From Rubrivirga sp. SAORIC476 (GTDB lineage Bacteria; Bacteroidota; Rhodothermia; Rhodothermales; Rubricoccaceae), in contig NZ_MVOI01000002.1 of the NCBI RefSeq assembly GCF_002283555.1, forward strand, positions 62,001 to 126,000: 64,000 bases of DNA. Reading direction: 5' to 3'. Below, one piece after another: positions 63,372 through 64,000 of the stretch. The stretch's first letter is position 1, and the number at the start of each line of letters is the position of its first letter. Both the position numbers and the translations under genes were made by a program. The notes under the pieces were generated by a model, which did not search any database, was not told where the DNA came from, and saw only the letters and a list, made by a program, of their open reading frames with translations.

Positions 63372-64000
63372 ATGACACTGGAGCACGTCGGCATCGCCAT
63401 CGCAGACCCCGCGCACGCCGCGCTGTTCGAGCGCCTCTTCGCGGCCGCCCCCTACAAGGCCGAGGTGGTCGAGCGGGAGGGCGTCCAGACGCTGTTCTTC
63501 GGCGACGGTGGCGAGGCCCACGCCGCGCCCAAGATGGAGCTGCTGGAGGCGATCCGCGAGGACTCGCCCATCGCGACGTACGTGTCGAAGCGCGGTCCCG
63601 GCCTGCACCACCTCGCGTTCGAGGTCGCCGACCTCGACGCCGAGATGGACCGCGTCGCCGCTCTCGGGATCCGCCTCCTCGCCGACGCTCCGAAGCCGGG
63701 CGCGGACGGCAAGCGCATCGTGTTTCTCCACCCGAAGGACACCGCGGGGGTGCTCGTCGAACTGGTCCAGTCCGTCCGCCCCGCCCCCGAGTGGACCGAG
63801 GTGGGCGGGGTCGCGATGCAGCTCTCCGGCCCCGAGGGAGCGCCGCCGCTGCTAGTGCTGCACGGCGCGCTGGGGTCGACGGAAATGGAGACGGACCGGC
63901 TGATCCGGGTCTGGGAGCGCGACTTCCGGGTCGTCGGGATGGACCTGCCAGGGCACGGGCGGAGCGCCCCGCTGGAGACCCCGTCGCCGGCGTGGAACCG
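63372..64000 (+). CDS. Methylmalonyl-CoA epimerase fused to an alpha/beta hydrolase (partial, runs off the end)
   Basis: The open frame continues without a stop to the window edge (209 codons visible). Residues 1-135 are a glyoxalase-fold methylmalonyl-CoA epimerase with metal-ligand candidates His5, Glu56, His80 and Glu130 (HVGIAIAD, KMELLEA, GPGLHHLAFEVADL, HPKDTAGVLVELVQ). From about residue 145 an alpha/beta hydrolase begins: LLVLHGALGS and VVGMDLPGHGRS. Epimerase converts D- to L-methylmalonyl-CoA in propionate metabolism. The catalytic Ser and the rest of the hydrolase lie beyond the window. Confidence 0.9.
   Translation, partial: MTLEHVGIAIADPAHAALFERLFAAAPYKAEVVEREGVQTLFFGDGGEAHAAPKMELLEAIREDSPIATYVSKRGPGLHHLAFEVADLDAEMDRVAALGIRLLADAPKPGADGKRIVFLHPKDTAGVLVELVQSVRPAPEWTEVGGVAMQLSGPEGAPPLLVLHGALGSTEMETDRLIRVWERDFRVVGMDLPGHGRSAPLETPSPAWN

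Overview
The window comes from a very GC-rich (roughly 70 percent) member of the Bacteroidota, most likely the Rhodothermia (Rubrivirga or Rubricoccus-like). Evidence for this: many promoters carry the Bacteroidota-type -7 element TAnnTTTG instead of an E. coli-like -10 box; the DUF164-type coiled-coil protein has lost the zinc-ribbon cysteines; Shine-Dalgarno sequences are mostly absent; and the cytochrome oxidase haem genes (ctaA, ctaB) point to aerobic respiration. The placement is inferred from these features, not from a search. Nothing looks like a large mobile island. No IS element, prophage or CRISPR array was seen.

Layout. 0-5 kb: peroxiredoxin, LolC/E-type permease, proline catabolism (pruA), a small zinc-ribbon protein, tatD. 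5-13.5 kb: a LytS/LytTR two-component pair whose kinase has a PDZ-like sensor, a SpoIID-type protein, isoaspartyl peptidase, yraN, a GbsR-type regulator and a divergent SAM hydroxide adenosyltransferase. 13.5-19.5 kb: two tandem GH31 alpha-glucosidases behind a LacI-type operator, then a purple-acid-phosphatase-like lipoprotein. 19.5-23.1 kb: a secreted PPC-repeat/caspase protein flanked by two paralogous PspB-like membrane proteins. 23-30 kb: acyl-CoA dehydrogenase, a NurA nuclease with a HAS-barrel-like partner, an AhpD-like protein, hemW and membrane DUF proteins. 30-32.5 kb: CIRCE-groES-groEL. 32.7-40.2 kb: lipoproteins, ctaA coupled to an NRDE/TANGO2-family gene, glmM, ctaB, a two-gene ABC exporter. 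40-47 kb: rlmN, wax ester/triacylglycerol synthase, a phasin-DUF2188 fusion, HerA ATPase. 47-53 kb (minus strand): secD, secF, STAS, purA, histidine kinase. 53-59 kb: DUF427, small secreted proteins, monoacylglycerol-lipase-like hydrolase, tRNA-Arg(CCU), UMF1-type transporter, Nif3-like protein. 59-64 kb: RNase P RNA, secG, NUDIX hydrolase, CoA-disulfide-reductase-like oxidoreductase, cation diffusion facilitator, and a methylmalonyl-CoA epimerase fused to an alpha/beta hydrolase that runs off the end.

The most unusual signals lie outside the genes. (1) An AT-rich 11-mer, TGCAATAACGG, occurs four times, always on the plus strand and mostly inside coding sequence. (2) Short heptanucleotide tandem arrays, each locus with its own unit, lie in at least eight intergenic spacers; several touch or contain a start codon. 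(3) The -7 promoter element lies about 18-24 nt before the start codon at eleven loci, implying very short leaders. The most notable protein-level observations are the caspase/PspB-like cluster, the NurA-HAS-HerA set, the ctaA-TANGO2 coupling and the epimerase-hydrolase fusion.
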